DNA of 64,000 nucleotides, taken from assembly GCF_022524345.1 (NCBI RefSeq), contig NZ_JAKWJU010000002.1:6004001-6068000 (forward strand), given 5' to 3'. A program made the position numbers and the translations under genes. Each line of letters begins with the position of its first letter. The stretch's first letter is position 1. Shown here in pieces: positions 8,687 to 17,517 of this stretch. Source of the DNA: Streptomyces marispadix (lineage in GTDB: Bacteria > Actinomycetota > Actinomycetes > Streptomycetales > Streptomycetaceae). The notes below the pieces were generated by a model. That model saw only the letters and a list, made by a program, of their open reading frames with translations, had not been told where the DNA came from and made no database searches.

Positions 8687-10069
8687 ATGACTGAAACGGC
8701 AGAACCGAGCGGGGAGGCGGCCGGGGAACGGCAGCCCGCGATCCCGCCGAAGAGCCACCGCAAGCTGCTCGCCGCGGGGCTGATCGGCAGCTCCATCGAG
8801 TGGTACGACTTCTTCCTCTACGGAACGGCCGCCGCCCTGGTCTTCCCCCACGTCTTCTTCCCGTCCAGCTCGCCGCTGACCGGGACGCTGCTGTCGTTCA
8901 GCACCTTCTGGGCGGGCTTCATCGCGCGCCCGCTGGGCGGCATCCTCGCCGGGCACTTCGGCGACCGTTACGGCCGTAAGCCGGCGGTCGTCGCATGTCT
9001 GCTCGGCATGGGCCTGGCGACGTTCCTCATCGGATGCCTCCCGAGCGCGGCCTCGATCGGAATGGCCGCCCCGGTGCTGCTCGTCACGCTGCGCTTCGTG
9101 CAGGGACTGGCGTGCGGGGGCCAGTGGGGCGGGATCGTGCTGCTGCTGATCGAGTCGACGAGTCCCAAACGACGGGGATTCGCGGGCACCTTCGGGCAGA
9201 TGGGAGTGCCGTTCGGTGTGATCCTCGGAAACGTGGCGTTCCTGGCGGCCACCGCCGTGATGCCGGAGGCGTCGTTCATGGACTGGGGCTGGCGCATCCC
9301 GTTCTTCTTCTCCGCGCTGCTCTTCCCCGTGGTCCTCTACATCCAGACGAAGGTCGAGGACACCCCTGAGTTCCGTGCGCTACAGGCCGAGGTGTCGAAG
9401 AAGAAGCCGCAGCGTGTGGCGCGTGCACCGCTGAGCGAGGCCATACGGAAGGACTGGCGGAGGATTCTGCTCGCGTGCGGAATGCTGGCCGCCACCAACT
9501 GCCTCTTCTACATCAGCATCGCGGGCGTACTCAGCTACGCGACCGAGAAGCTGGGCATGAGCCATGAGTCGCTGCTGGCCGTCTCGCTCGTCACCTCGCT
9601 GATCAGCGCCGCGGCGATCCTCTGGTCCGGCGCGGTCTCCGACCGGGTGGGGCGCAGGCCGATGGTGCTCATCGGCGCGGCGCTGCTGGCGGTGTGGGCG
9701 TTCCCCTACTTCTGGCTCGTCGACACCAGGAGCCTGTGGCTGTTCTTCGTGGCGCTTGCTGTCGGCGGCATCTTCCAGTCGATGACATACGGGCCGGTCG
9801 CGGCCTACATCGGGGAGATGTTCGCGCCCAACATCCGTTTCTCCGGGGCCTCGTTGGCCTACCAGCTCGCGGCGATCACCGTCAGCGGCGCGACTCCGCT
9901 GGTGATGACGGCGCTCATCGCGGAGACGGGGTCGACCACGCTGGTGTCGGTCTTCGTGGCGCTGATGGGGCTGATCACCTTCGGCTGCACCTGGGCGCTG
10001 CGGGAGACGAACCCGGCGGAGGTACGGGCCGATCCCGACGCCGTCCCCGGCGAACTGCTGCACGCCTGA
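8687..10069 (+). CDS. MFS transporter, metabolite:H+ symporter (MHS) family
   Basis: 460 residues, 12 predicted membrane segments, ATG with GAAGGAG 9 nt upstream. MHS hallmarks: I-G-S-S-I-E-W-Y-D-F-F-L-Y-G-T-A near residue 35, R-P-L-G-G-I-L-A-G-H-F-G-D-R-Y-G-R-K near 85, and the mid-loop V-S-D-R-V-G-R-R-P. The family imports organic acids and osmolytes (shikimate, 2-oxoglutarate, citrate, proline/betaine). The box aromatic cluster starts 1.7 kb further on, so an aromatic or dicarboxylic acid is possible, but nothing here identifies the substrate. It converges with the next MFS gene. Confidence 0.9.
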   Translation: MTETAEPSGEAAGERQPAIPPKSHRKLLAAGLIGSSIEWYDFFLYGTAAALVFPHVFFPSSSPLTGTLLSFSTFWAGFIARPLGGILAGHFGDRYGRKPAVVACLLGMGLATFLIGCLPSAASIGMAAPVLLVTLRFVQGLACGGQWGGIVLLLIESTSPKRRGFAGTFGQMGVPFGVILGNVAFLAATAVMPEASFMDWGWRIPFFFSALLFPVVLYIQTKVEDTPEFRALQAEVSKKKPQRVARAPLSEAIRKDWRRILLACGMLAATNCLFYISIAGVLSYATEKLGMSHESLLAVSLVTSLISAAAILWSGAVSDRVGRRPMVLIGAALLAVWAFPYFWLVDTRSLWLFFVALAVGGIFQSMTYGPVAAYIGEMFAPNIRFSGASLAYQLAAITVSGATPLVMTALIAETGSTTLVSVFVALMGLITFGCTWALRETNPAEVRADPDAVPGELLHA

Positions 10070-10110
10070 AGGTAGTTCGGGCGGCGGTGCCTCGCCACGC
10101 CGGGGGAGAG

Positions 10111-11670
10111 TCAATCGCCTTCGGAGGCAGGGGACTTCGACGCATTCGCGGCTTCCCTGCGTATGCGGGGCACCGTCAGCGCGGTGAGGGCGGCGGCGAG
10201 CAGGAACGCGCAGCCTGCCGCCGCCAGCGCCGTATGCATCCCGTCGGGTGCGAAAGCCCCGGCTGACGGCGGCCCGGACGAGGACGAGGGCGCCCCCGGG
10301 GAGGAGCCCTCCGCGCCGTACGCCAGTGCGCCCAGCAGTGCGACGCCGATGACTCCTCCCGTCTGTCTCGCTGCGTTGATCACTCCGGAGGCCAGCCCGG
10401 CGTGTTCGGCCGGTGCCGCGTCCACGACCGCCGTGGTGGCCGCGGGCATGGTGAAGGACATGCCGAAGCCGACGGCGACGAGCGGTGCGACGAGCACCGC
10501 GTACCCGGTCGTCCCCGTACCGGCCCCGGCCATGGCGAGCGCGAAGAGTCCGGCGCTTCCCGTGAGCAGCCCGGCCAGCATCGTCGGCCGTGGGCTGCCG
10601 GTGCGCGCCGTGAAGCGGCCGGAGAGCGCCGAGCCGATGGTGGCTATGCCCATCTGAGGGAGGAGTGCGAGCCCCGCGGCCAGCGCGGAGTGACCGGACG
10701 TCTGCTGGAAGGCGAGGTTGAGCACGAGGAGTTCGCCGTAGAAGCCGAGATTGATCAGCAGCCCCACCAGGGTGGCGCCGGTGAAGGCACGGTCGCGGAA
10801 GAGCCCCAGCGGCAGCATCGGGTGGGCCACTCGGCGCTCGACCGTCAGGAACACGGCGGCTGCCACGACGCACAGGGCGCCGGCGGCGAGCACGGGACGG
10901 CCGGCCCCCATGCGTCCGCCTTCGATCAGCGCGTAGGTCAGCGCCGCGAGTGCGACCGCACCGGCGGTCTGCGCCGCGGGGTCCAGGGGGCGCGGGCGTG
11001 GGGCGGGTGCCGGGACGTGCCGCGCGGTCAGCACCATCGCGACCACGGCGACGGGCAGATTGACGTAGAAGACGAGCCGCCAGTCGGCATGGCTGACCAG
11101 CAGGCCGCCCAGGACGGGGCCGGAGGCCGCGGCCAGCCCCGCGACCGCGCCCCACGCACCGATCGCCCTCGCCCTGGAGGCACGTTCGGGGAACGCGGCC
11201 CGCAGCAGCGCCAGCGAGGCGGGCACGCTGAGCGCGGCTGCGGCGCCCTGTACGAGCCGGGCGAGGACCAACAGCCAGATATGCGGCGCGAGTCCGCATG
11301 CCGCGGAGGAGAGCGCGAACAGCGCGAGCCCGGCCTGGAACACCCGTCGGGCACCCATGCGGTCGGCCAGCGCGCCTCCGGTGAGAAGCCCCGCGGCGAG
11401 CGTGAGCATATAGCCGTCGACGACCCACTGGAGCCCGGACATTCCGGCGTGCAGGTCCCAACGGAGCGCGGGAAGCGCCGCGTTGACGATGGTCGTGTCC
11501 AGGATGACCATGAAGTAGCCCAGACATACGGCTACCAGCGCGGGGGAGAGCGTCCGCCCGCCATGGCCGAGGTGCCCGTTGCCCGCCGAGCCCGTGCCCG
11601 TGTCTGTGCCCGTGTCCGTGTCCGTGTCTGTGCCTCTGTCGCCGCGCGGATCGGCCCTCTTCGCTCGCAT
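10111..11670 (-). CDS. MFS drug-efflux transporter, DHA2 (EmrB/QacA) type
   Basis: 519 residues with about 14 membrane segments. Family motifs: L-D-T-T-I-V-N-A-A-L-P (motif D1 of 14-TMS exporters) near residue 57, G-G-A-L-A-D-R-M-G-A-R-R (motif A) near 100, and L-A-R-L-V-Q-G-A-A-A-A (motif B). This is a proton-driven drug or metabolite exporter. The first 40 residues are hydrophilic with a T-D-T-D-T-G-T-D-T-G run from a short tandem repeat (about 11591-11640). A Ser/Gly/Pro-rich loop lies before the last segment. No adjacent regulator is obvious. Confidence 0.9.
   Translation of the reverse strand: MRAKRADPRGDRGTDTDTDTGTDTGTGSAGNGHLGHGGRTLSPALVAVCLGYFMVILDTTIVNAALPALRWDLHAGMSGLQWVVDGYMLTLAAGLLTGGALADRMGARRVFQAGLALFALSSAACGLAPHIWLLVLARLVQGAAAALSVPASLALLRAAFPERASRARAIGAWGAVAGLAAASGPVLGGLLVSHADWRLVFYVNLPVAVVAMVLTARHVPAPAPRPRPLDPAAQTAGAVALAALTYALIEGGRMGAGRPVLAAGALCVVAAAVFLTVERRVAHPMLPLGLFRDRAFTGATLVGLLINLGFYGELLVLNLAFQQTSGHSALAAGLALLPQMGIATIGSALSGRFTARTGSPRPTMLAGLLTGSAGLFALAMAGAGTGTTGYAVLVAPLVAVGFGMSFTMPAATTAVVDAAPAEHAGLASGVINAARQTGGVIGVALLGALAYGAEGSSPGAPSSSSGPPSAGAFAPDGMHTALAAAGCAFLLAAALTALTVPRIRREAANASKSPASEGD
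11591..11640. repeat. Hexamer-like microsatellite (GTGTCC/GTGCCC units) inside the MFS gene
   Basis: About eight 6-bp units of the form G-T-G-(T/C)-(C/T)-C run in tandem. They encode the Asp/Thr/Gly-rich cytoplasmic N-tail of the DHA2 exporter on the minus strand. Unit length keeps frame, so copy number could vary without a frameshift. Confidence 0.75.
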
Positions 11671-11793
11671 CGCAGCAGTCTCGCCGCGGAACGCTTAGGC
11701 CCCCGCCGAAGTGAGCCGTACGTACCGGTCACGCCCAAGCGTTCAAGTCCGCGGGTACCGCCCAGGAGTAACGCCCAGCGCCCTCGTACCGGG

Positions 11794-13032
11794 TCAGCCG
11801 TAAGTGCCGAAGCGTTCCGCGACGGCGGGCAGACGGTCGGCGGCGACGGCGTGCGCGGCGGCACGCGGGGTCGTTCCGGCGGCCTCGGAGCGGTCCATCA
11901 TCAGGCCGGTCAGTGCGCGCATCGACGCGCGGATGTGGGCGAACGCCTCTTCCGCGTCCGCGCCGATGTCGCCGAACAGGGTCCACCACCACCAGGCGTT
12001 GGTGGCGGAGTTGACGGCCACGTCCGGCAGTACGGTGACGCCGCGTGCCGCGAGCAGTTCCTCCGCCTCGGGCAGCACCGGCATGTTGGCGGCCTCGGCG
12101 ATCCAACTCGCCTTGATCCGTGCCTGGTTGTCGGTGTCGATCGCATAGGAGACGGCTGCCGGTACGAGTATCTCGGCGTCGGTGGACAGCCAGGCGTCGC
12201 CCGGCAGCCGGGCGTCCCCGGACCGCAGGGCGGAGCGGTTCACGCTGCCGTACTCGTCGCGGGCGGCGAGCAGCCTCTCCACGTTCAGCCCTTCGGGGTT
12301 GGCGATCGTGCCCCGCACGTCGGCGACCGCGACGATGCTCAGGCCCGCACGGGAGAGGAAGCGCGCCGTCGCCCCGCCCATGGTGCCGAAGCCCTGCACC
12401 GCCACCCGCGTCCCGCTGTAGGGGACTTGGGCCCTGTCGAGGACGGTCAGCACGGTCTCGGCGACGCCGCAGCCGCCCGCCAGTTCGTCGAGTCCGATGC
12501 CGTCGACGGTGACGGCGAAGGCGTCCTCCAGCCGCCGGCGCGCGGCGAGTTCGTCGTCGAGAAGGGGGTGGACGGCCTCGATGGTGGAGGTCAGCCCGGC
12601 CTCCGCAGCGGCGGCGTCGACGGTGCCGCGGCTCAGGCCGAGGTCCTCACCGGTGGTCCAGAAGTCCCGGATGTACGGGCGCATCGCACGCAGATACCGC
12701 ACGAGCACCCCGTACGCGTCCGGGTCGCGGGGGTCGCAGTCGATGCCGCCCTTGGCGCCGCCGAGGGGGATGTAGCGGGCGTGCGGGTCGTAGTGCAGCG
12801 CCTCCTTCATCGTCATCCCCCGCGCCAGGCCCGCGACTTCGTCGAGGGTGCAGCCCTTGCGCATCCGCAGACCGCCGCTGGCCACGCCTCGAATCAGCCG
12901 GTCGATCACCAAGTGACCCTCGCGGCCGGTCACTTGGTCGGTCCAGGTGAGGGAGATCAGCGGGGCGTCCGTGGCCCGCGGCGGTCTGTGCGGCTGTCCG
13001 TCCGCGCCGTGCGGCGGCGGGGCAGCGCTCAT
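11794..13032 (-). CDS. Glu/Leu/Phe/Val dehydrogenase family protein
   Basis: 412 residues. The catalytic-Lys motif P-L-G-G-A-K-G-G-I is near residue 95, after G-G-L-R-M-R-K-G-C-T and M-T-M-K-E-A-L. A Rossmann G-F-G-T-M-G-G (GxGxxG-like) region binds NAD(P) near 235. The family reversibly deaminates amino acids to 2-oxo acids. N-D-x-P-type termination motifs are degenerate (A-E-A-A-N-M-P-V, V-N-S-A-T-N-A-W-W-W-W), suggesting a non-standard substrate. The start at 13032 overlaps the stop of a seven-residue ORF. The gene lies 73 bp after a PaaI-like gene in the PaaX operon, so it may be regulated with aromatic catabolism. Confidence 0.85.
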   Translation of the reverse strand: MSAAPPPHGADGQPHRPPRATDAPLISLTWTDQVTGREGHLVIDRLIRGVASGGLRMRKGCTLDEVAGLARGMTMKEALHYDPHARYIPLGGAKGGIDCDPRDPDAYGVLVRYLRAMRPYIRDFWTTGEDLGLSRGTVDAAAAEAGLTSTIEAVHPLLDDELAARRRLEDAFAVTVDGIGLDELAGGCGVAETVLTVLDRAQVPYSGTRVAVQGFGTMGGATARFLSRAGLSIVAVADVRGTIANPEGLNVERLLAARDEYGSVNRSALRSGDARLPGDAWLSTDAEILVPAAVSYAIDTDNQARIKASWIAEAANMPVLPEAEELLAARGVTVLPDVAVNSATNAWWWWTLFGDIGADAEEAFAHIRASMRALTGLMMDRSEAAGTTPRAAAHAVAADRLPAVAERFGTYG

Positions 13033-13052
13033 CGTGGCTTCACCGTGCTCAT
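13029..13052 (-). CDS. Seven-residue upstream ORF coupled to the dehydrogenase start
   Basis: ATG at 13052 follows GGGGAGG and encodes M-S-T-V-K-P-R, then a TGA that shares bases with the dehydrogenase ATG (ATGA). The strong ribosome-binding site is in front of this mini-ORF, while the dehydrogenase itself has only GGTGAAG. The surrounding about 20 bp is nearly duplicated (GCCACGATGAGC occurs twice). Either ribosomes reach the dehydrogenase by translational coupling or this is a start-site duplication without function. Confidence 0.45.
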   Translation of the reverse strand: MSTVKPR

Positions 13053-13105
13053 CGTGGCCTCCCCGCTTCCCTTCGACTGCGCGCGGCGCGAACCGCGTCG
13101 AGTGC

Positions 13106-13573
13106 TCAGCGTCCGGCTTCGCCGCCGGAGTCCTCGCCGTTCCCGCCGTCCGGGCCACTCTCGCCGTCCTGCCGCTTGCCGCCGTTCCCGGAAGGGAGAT
13201 TGGCCAGACGTACCTCGCCGCGTGCGACGTGCCGGTCCTTGTCGTCGGTGACGGTGACGAGCCAGAGCTGCTGGGTGCGGCCCCGGTGAATGGGGGTCGC
13301 CGTGGCGGTGACCGTCCCGGTCCCGATGGCGCGCAGGAAGTTGGTGTGGTTGGAGACGCCGACGACGTTGCCGCGGTCCCCGTACCAGATGGCCGCGGCG
13401 AGACTGGCGGCCGTCTCCACGAGCGAGCAGTACACACCGCCGTGGACGATGCCGTACGGCTGTAGGAGTTCGGGCGTGATCTCGCAGGTCACGACGGTCC
13501 TGTCGGCCGTCATCTCGGGGAACTCCATCCCCACGGTCTTCTCGAATCCCGACCCGAATCCGTCGGCGTTCAT
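13106..13573 (-). CDS. PaaI-family hotdog thioesterase
   Basis: 155 residues. The single hotdog domain has Y-G-I-V-H-G-G-V-Y-C-S-L-V-E-T-A-A-S near residues 40-58, matching the PaaI/4HBT H-G-G-x(4)-D/E region, then G-V-S-N-H-T-N-F-L-R-A. The last 30 residues are Gly/Asp-rich and probably disordered. Family members hydrolyse hydroxyphenylacetyl-CoA, benzoyl-CoA-type or other acyl-CoA thioesters and protect CoA pools. Its ATG overlaps the PaaX-like stop by 4 bp, placing it in that operon and fitting a rescue role for the aromatic-CoA pathway encoded next door. Confidence 0.87.
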   Translation of the reverse strand: MNADGFGSGFEKTVGMEFPEMTADRTVVTCEITPELLQPYGIVHGGVYCSLVETAASLAAAIWYGDRGNVVGVSNHTNFLRAIGTGTVTATATPIHRGRTQQLWLVTVTDDKDRHVARGEVRLANLPSGNGGKRQDGESGPDGGNGEDSGGEAGR

Positions 13574-14577
13574 TCACTCTCCCCGTCGTCGAGGGCTTTC
13601 CAGTGGCGGTCCGCGGCGGGCCGCCAGGCGCTGTGGCGTTCATGGAAGAGCGCGGCGGCCTGTGCGCCGCGCCACTCGTCGGGCAGCAGGCGGTGCGGCA
13701 GGCCCGGGTCGAGAAAGGGGAAGCGCCGCCACTCCTGCACGAGGCGGGTGTGGGCGGCGAACGTCTCGACGTCGTCCGCCGGTTCGAGGGCGCGTACCTC
13801 GTCGAGGAAGCGTTCGTAGGCGCGCTCGACGGCGTCGAGGTCCCATGCCTGACGAGCGACCTCGCGTGCCTCCGCGAGATCGCCGAGGCGGGCGTGGAAG
13901 ATCCGGGAGGTCTCGCCGACGCCCACGTCGTGCAGCACCTGCCGCACCTCCGGTTCGCGGTCCGGGTGGGGGCTGAGCCAGACGCCGGTCGAGAGATTGC
14001 CCAGCCCGTTCCAGGACAGGCGGGTACGCAGCAGATGGCGCAGCCTGCGGTTGGTCTCGGGAACGGTGACGAGGACCATCAGCCACTGTCCGTCCCATTC
14101 GCCGACCGGCCTGCCGAATCCGTAGATCCTTTCGGTGCCGTCGGTCAGCAGGCGGCGGCCCGACGACGTCAGCCGCCATGAGGTGCGCCGGCCGTGGCGC
14201 TCGCCGGTCAGCCAGCCCTCGGCGGCGCTACGGGCGAGCGCCTGGCGCACGGCCTTCTCCTCCACGCCGAGCACGCCGAGGGCGCTCAGGAACGTGGCCG
14301 TCCAGACGGGCCGTCCGCCCGGCAGTACGAACTCGCCGAGCACCGTGAGCAGCAGGGAGCGGGCGCTGGCGGCGCCGAGTTCGCGGCGGCGCAGGAACCC
14401 CGGCTCGGCTGTGTGCGATGCGTCGGGGTGCGTCGCGTCGCCAGGCATCGCGTCAGAGTGCGTCGCGCCGTGGTGCGCTGCCTCCGCGTGTGCGCCCTCG
14501 CGCCGGGGCGCGAGAGCGTCGGCGGCGTCGGCGTCTGTGGGCGGCGTCGTGCCGCGCCCGCCGTGCCGTGCGGCCAT
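13570..14577 (-). CDS. PaaX-family transcriptional regulator
   Basis: 335 residues from ATG 14577 with GGGAGAGG in front. After an Ala/His-rich tail of about 60 residues, A-R-S-L-L-L-T-V-L-G-E-F-V-L-P-G-G-R-P-V-W-T starts the PaaX winged helix. R-Q-A-L-A-R-S-A-A-E-G-W-L is the recognition region. The central PaaX domain (W-L-M-V-L-V-T-V-P-E-T-N-R-R-L-R) and the C-terminal F-P-F-L-D-P-G-L-P-H-R-L-L-P follow. PaaX represses phenylacetate catabolism and responds to phenylacetyl-CoA. Here it sits beside benzoate-CoA ligase and box genes, so it may sense benzoyl-CoA or a product. It is first gene of the paaX-paaI-dehydrogenase operon. Confidence 0.9.
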   Translation of the reverse strand: MAARHGGRGTTPPTDADAADALAPRREGAHAEAAHHGATHSDAMPGDATHPDASHTAEPGFLRRRELGAASARSLLLTVLGEFVLPGGRPVWTATFLSALGVLGVEEKAVRQALARSAAEGWLTGERHGRRTSWRLTSSGRRLLTDGTERIYGFGRPVGEWDGQWLMVLVTVPETNRRLRHLLRTRLSWNGLGNLSTGVWLSPHPDREPEVRQVLHDVGVGETSRIFHARLGDLAEAREVARQAWDLDAVERAYERFLDEVRALEPADDVETFAAHTRLVQEWRRFPFLDPGLPHRLLPDEWRGAQAAALFHERHSAWRPAADRHWKALDDGESE

Positions 14578-14763
14578 GCACCTCTCCCGCCGTCCTCTGC
14601 CGGTCTGCCGGTCGTGCGGCCCGGTCTTCCGCGCTGGTCCTCCGCGCCGGTTCTTCCAGTGCGTGCTGCCCTGCGTCTGCTTGCGTGCTGTGCTTACGTG
14701 CCCTGCGTCCCGTCTATGTGTGGGCACCAAGTATGCGCCGTACGGCCGTTGCCCTGTCCAGTC

Positions 14764-14804
14764 GTTCCACACTGCTATTGACGAGCGTCCGGAACGTGTA
14801 GAGC
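14764..14804. promoter_or_regulatory. Inverted repeat GTTCCACA-N25-TGTAGAGC before the benzoate-CoA ligase
   Basis: Two 8-bp half-sites of consensus GTTCYACA face each other across 25 bp (33 bp centre to centre). A TTGACG hexamer (14778-14783) lies between them within CTATTGACG. The second half-site ends 34 bp before the ligase ATG. The same arrangement, with the same 25-bp spacing, precedes boxC at 18072-18112, which argues for a shared regulator. Confidence 0.55.
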
Positions 14805-14838
14805 ATGACGCCACGGTTCCAGGCGAAGGGGAGACCCG

Positions 14839-16488
14839 ATGACCGCCCACAGCGCGACACCGCCCATCACTGCCGTCACACCCGTCGTCTCCGACATGTT
14901 CAACGCCTCCGACTACCTTCTCCAGGCCGCCGTACAGCCGGAGACCGCCGGGCGCATCGCGGTCACCGGCCCCGCGGGAGAGCTGACCTACGCCGGGCTC
15001 GCCGAGCTGGCCGGGCACATCGCCGCGGGGCTTCAGGCGTGGGGCGTACGGGCCGAGGAGCGGGTGATGCTGCTGATGGCCGACGGGCCCGGCGCGGCGG
15101 CGGCGATCCTGGCGGCGATGCGGCTCGGCGCCGTGCCCGTACCGGTGTCGACGATGCTCACGGGGCCCGAACTCGCCGAACTGCTGGGCGACTCGAGGGC
15201 GAGAGTGCTGCTGGTGAGCGAGGAGTTCGCCGGTGCCGCACAGCAGGCCGTGACCCGCGTACCCGGCATCCGCTACGTCGCCGTGACGGGCGAGGCGGGC
15301 GCCGCGGGCGAGGCGGGCGGACTGGCCGTGCCCGCCGGTGTGCGGCTGCGCCCCTTCGACGAGCTGGTCGAGGAGGGCAGGCGCCGTGGCGGTGAGCTTC
15401 AGGACCCGTACATCACCTGCGAGGACTCCGCAGCGCTGTGGCTCTACACCTCGGGCACCACCGGCAAGCCGAAGGGCGCGATGCACCGGCACGCCAACAT
15501 CCGGCATGTGGTGGAGAGTTACGCACGCCAGGTGCTCGGCATCACCTCCGCCGACCGCTGTCTGTCCGTCGCGAAGCTCTTCTTCGCCTACGGCATCGGC
15601 AACTCCCTCTTCTTCCCGCTCGCCGCGGGCGCCGAGACGGTGCTCGATCCGCAGCGGCCCACACCGCACTCGGTCGCCGAACGCCTCACCGAGTACCGGC
15701 CCACGCTCTTCTTCGCCGTTCCCACCTTCTACGCCGCGCTGCTGCGCTCCGACGTGCCGCGAGACGCCTTCGAATCCGTGAGGCTGGCCGTATCGGCAGG
15801 GGAGGTGCTGCCCGCGGACCTGTGCCGCAGGTTCGCGGAACGCTTCGGCGTGGAGATCCTCGACGGCATCGGCTCCACGGAGGCGCTGCACATCTTCCTC
15901 TCCAACCGGCCCGGACGCTCCCGGCCCGGCACCACGGGCACCCCCGTCGACGGCTACGAACTGCGCGTCGTCGACGGCGCCGGGCGGGACGTCCCGCCAG
16001 GCGAACCGGGATCGCTGCTGGTCAAGGGCGAGTCGCTGGCCACCGGTTACTGGTGCAGGACCGATGTCACCAGGCGCGTGTTCCAGGGGGAGTGGCTGCA
16101 CACCGGCGACACCTACGTCGTGGACGACGACGGCTACTACACCTGTCTCGGGCGGACCGGCGAAATGCTCAAGGCAGGCGGCATCTGGGTCGCGCCGTCG
16201 GAGGTGGAGGCCCGGCTCCTGGAGCATCCGGCGGTCACGCAGGCCGCCGTCGTGGGACTGCCGGACGAGGACGGCATCGACAAGCCGGTGGCGTGCACCG
16301 TACTGGCGGAGGGCGCGAAGGCCGGTCCCGAGGAGCTGATCGAGTTCTGCCGCGACGGACTCGCGGCGTTCAAGCGCCCGCGTGAAGTGCTCGTCGTGGA
16401 CGAACTCCCCACGACGGCAAGCGGAAAGCTGCGGCGCCATGCCGTGCGGGAGCTTGCCGCGGAACGGCTGGGGCACACACGCGGGTGA
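14839..16488 (+). CDS. Benzoate-CoA ligase family protein (AMP-binding)
   Basis: 549 residues. ANL-superfamily motifs: P-loop Y-T-S-G-T-T-G-K-P-K-G near residue 205, aromatic-pocket region F-F-A-Y-G-I-G-N near 250, I-G-S-T-E-A-L-H-I-F near 350, hinge R-T-G-E-M-L-K-A-G-G-I-W-V near 445, and catalytic Lys in T-A-S-G-K-L-R near 535. V-A-K-L-F-F-A-Y-G-I-G-N-S and the E-A-L-H-I-F-L-S segment are typical of benzoate/hydroxybenzoate-CoA ligases. It should activate benzoate or a substituted benzoate with ATP and CoA, the first step of the box route. It diverges from the PaaX gene and shares an operator-like dyad with boxC. Confidence 0.88.
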   Translation: MTAHSATPPITAVTPVVSDMFNASDYLLQAAVQPETAGRIAVTGPAGELTYAGLAELAGHIAAGLQAWGVRAEERVMLLMADGPGAAAAILAAMRLGAVPVPVSTMLTGPELAELLGDSRARVLLVSEEFAGAAQQAVTRVPGIRYVAVTGEAGAAGEAGGLAVPAGVRLRPFDELVEEGRRRGGELQDPYITCEDSAALWLYTSGTTGKPKGAMHRHANIRHVVESYARQVLGITSADRCLSVAKLFFAYGIGNSLFFPLAAGAETVLDPQRPTPHSVAERLTEYRPTLFFAVPTFYAALLRSDVPRDAFESVRLAVSAGEVLPADLCRRFAERFGVEILDGIGSTEALHIFLSNRPGRSRPGTTGTPVDGYELRVVDGAGRDVPPGEPGSLLVKGESLATGYWCRTDVTRRVFQGEWLHTGDTYVVDDDGYYTCLGRTGEMLKAGGIWVAPSEVEARLLEHPAVTQAAVVGLPDEDGIDKPVACTVLAEGAKAGPEELIEFCRDGLAAFKRPREVLVVDELPTTASGKLRRHAVRELAAERLGHTRG

Positions 16489-16609
16489 CGGCGGCCGGGC
16501 CCAGACGGCCGGAGCGGCAGCGGCCCTCTGGGCCTGCCACGAGGCCGGGCCGCCCCGACTGCCGTGCTGCCGCCGTCACTTGGACCCCCGACCCTCTGGC
16601 AGGTGAGAG

Positions 16610-17470
16610 ATGCTCGACGGCCACTTCCTCGTGGACGCGCATGTGCATGCCGCGCGGCTGCCGACGCTGCGGCCCGCGTGGCGGCGCTGGGCCGAGGAGT
16701 TCGGCGACGCCGACGCGCTGGCGGGCCTCTACGACGGCAGCGGCACCCTCGTGCCCGAACGCGTCGACGCCTGCTTCGAGGCCGAAGGCGTCGATGTGGC
16801 CCTGCTGTTGTGCGAGCACAGCCCCAAGACGACGGGGGAGCAGCCGATCGAGGACGTGCTGCCGCTGGTGAAGTACAACCCCCGCCGCTTCCGCCCCGTC
16901 GCCAACGTCAACCCGCATCTGCACTATCCCGTCGACGCCGAGGTGGAGCGGCAGTTGGCCCTGGGCGCCGTGGCTCTCAAACTCCACCCCGTCCACGGCG
17001 GGTTCAGCCCCGCCGACCCCGCGCTGTATCCCGCGTATCAGGCGTGCGTGACCGCGGGCGTGCCCGTGGTGGTGCACTGCGGCACGAGTTCCTTCCCCGG
17101 GTCGATGAACAAGTACGCCGACCCGGTGCTGCTCGACGACGTGCTGCGCGACTTCCCCGGGCTGACGCTGGTGCTGGCGCACGGCGGGCGCGGGTGGTGG
17201 TACCAGGCCGCCGCCTTCCTCGCGCTCTCCCGGGAGAACGTGTGGATCGAGCTGTCCGGCTTGCCCCCGCACCGGCTGCCCGGCTACTACGCCCAGTACG
17301 AACTGCGCCGCCTGGCAAGGAAGTTCATCTTCGGCACCGACTGGCCCGGCGTGCCGGGCATCGCACGCAACGCACGGGCGCTCGCCGCGCTCGGCCTCGA
17401 CGAGGAGACCCTCGCCGGAGTCTTGGGTCGCAACGCGCTGGAGGTCTACCCGGGGCTGCGCGTCGCGTAG
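16610..17470 (+). CDS. Amidohydrolase-2 family metal-dependent hydrolase
   Basis: 286 residues; GGTGAGAG precedes the ATG. D-A-H-V-H near residue 9 gives the N-terminal HxH metal ligands. H-P-V-H-G-G near 126, V-V-H-C-G-T near 150 and L-A-H-G-G-R-G-W near 187 supply further histidines. F-G-T-D-W-P-G near 242 supplies the catalytic Asp of the TIM-barrel family (ACMSD-like). Members decarboxylate or hydrolyse aromatic acids and lactones. It is 121 bp after the ligase on the same strand, so a role in the aromatic pathway is plausible, for example handling a ring-cleavage by-product, but the substrate is not identifiable. Confidence 0.82.
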   Translation: MLDGHFLVDAHVHAARLPTLRPAWRRWAEEFGDADALAGLYDGSGTLVPERVDACFEAEGVDVALLLCEHSPKTTGEQPIEDVLPLVKYNPRRFRPVANVNPHLHYPVDAEVERQLALGAVALKLHPVHGGFSPADPALYPAYQACVTAGVPVVVHCGTSSFPGSMNKYADPVLLDDVLRDFPGLTLVLAHGGRGWWYQAAAFLALSRENVWIELSGLPPHRLPGYYAQYELRRLARKFIFGTDWPGVPGIARNARALAALGLDEETLAGVLGRNALEVYPGLRVA

Positions 17471-17517
17471 CGGCCCCGGTCACGGGTCCCGGTCGTGCGC
17501 CTCGATCACGCCCCGGA

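Noticed and set aside
10402..13251. Long plus-strand frame of 949 codons
   Set aside because: Opposite to the DHA2 exporter and dehydrogenase genes; Arg/Gly/Gln-rich, no motif, and many such shadows occur in GC-rich DNA.
14578..16476. N-terminal extension of the PaaX frame to 968 codons
   Set aside because: Runs antisense through the benzoate-CoA ligase; the real start at 14577 has an SD.
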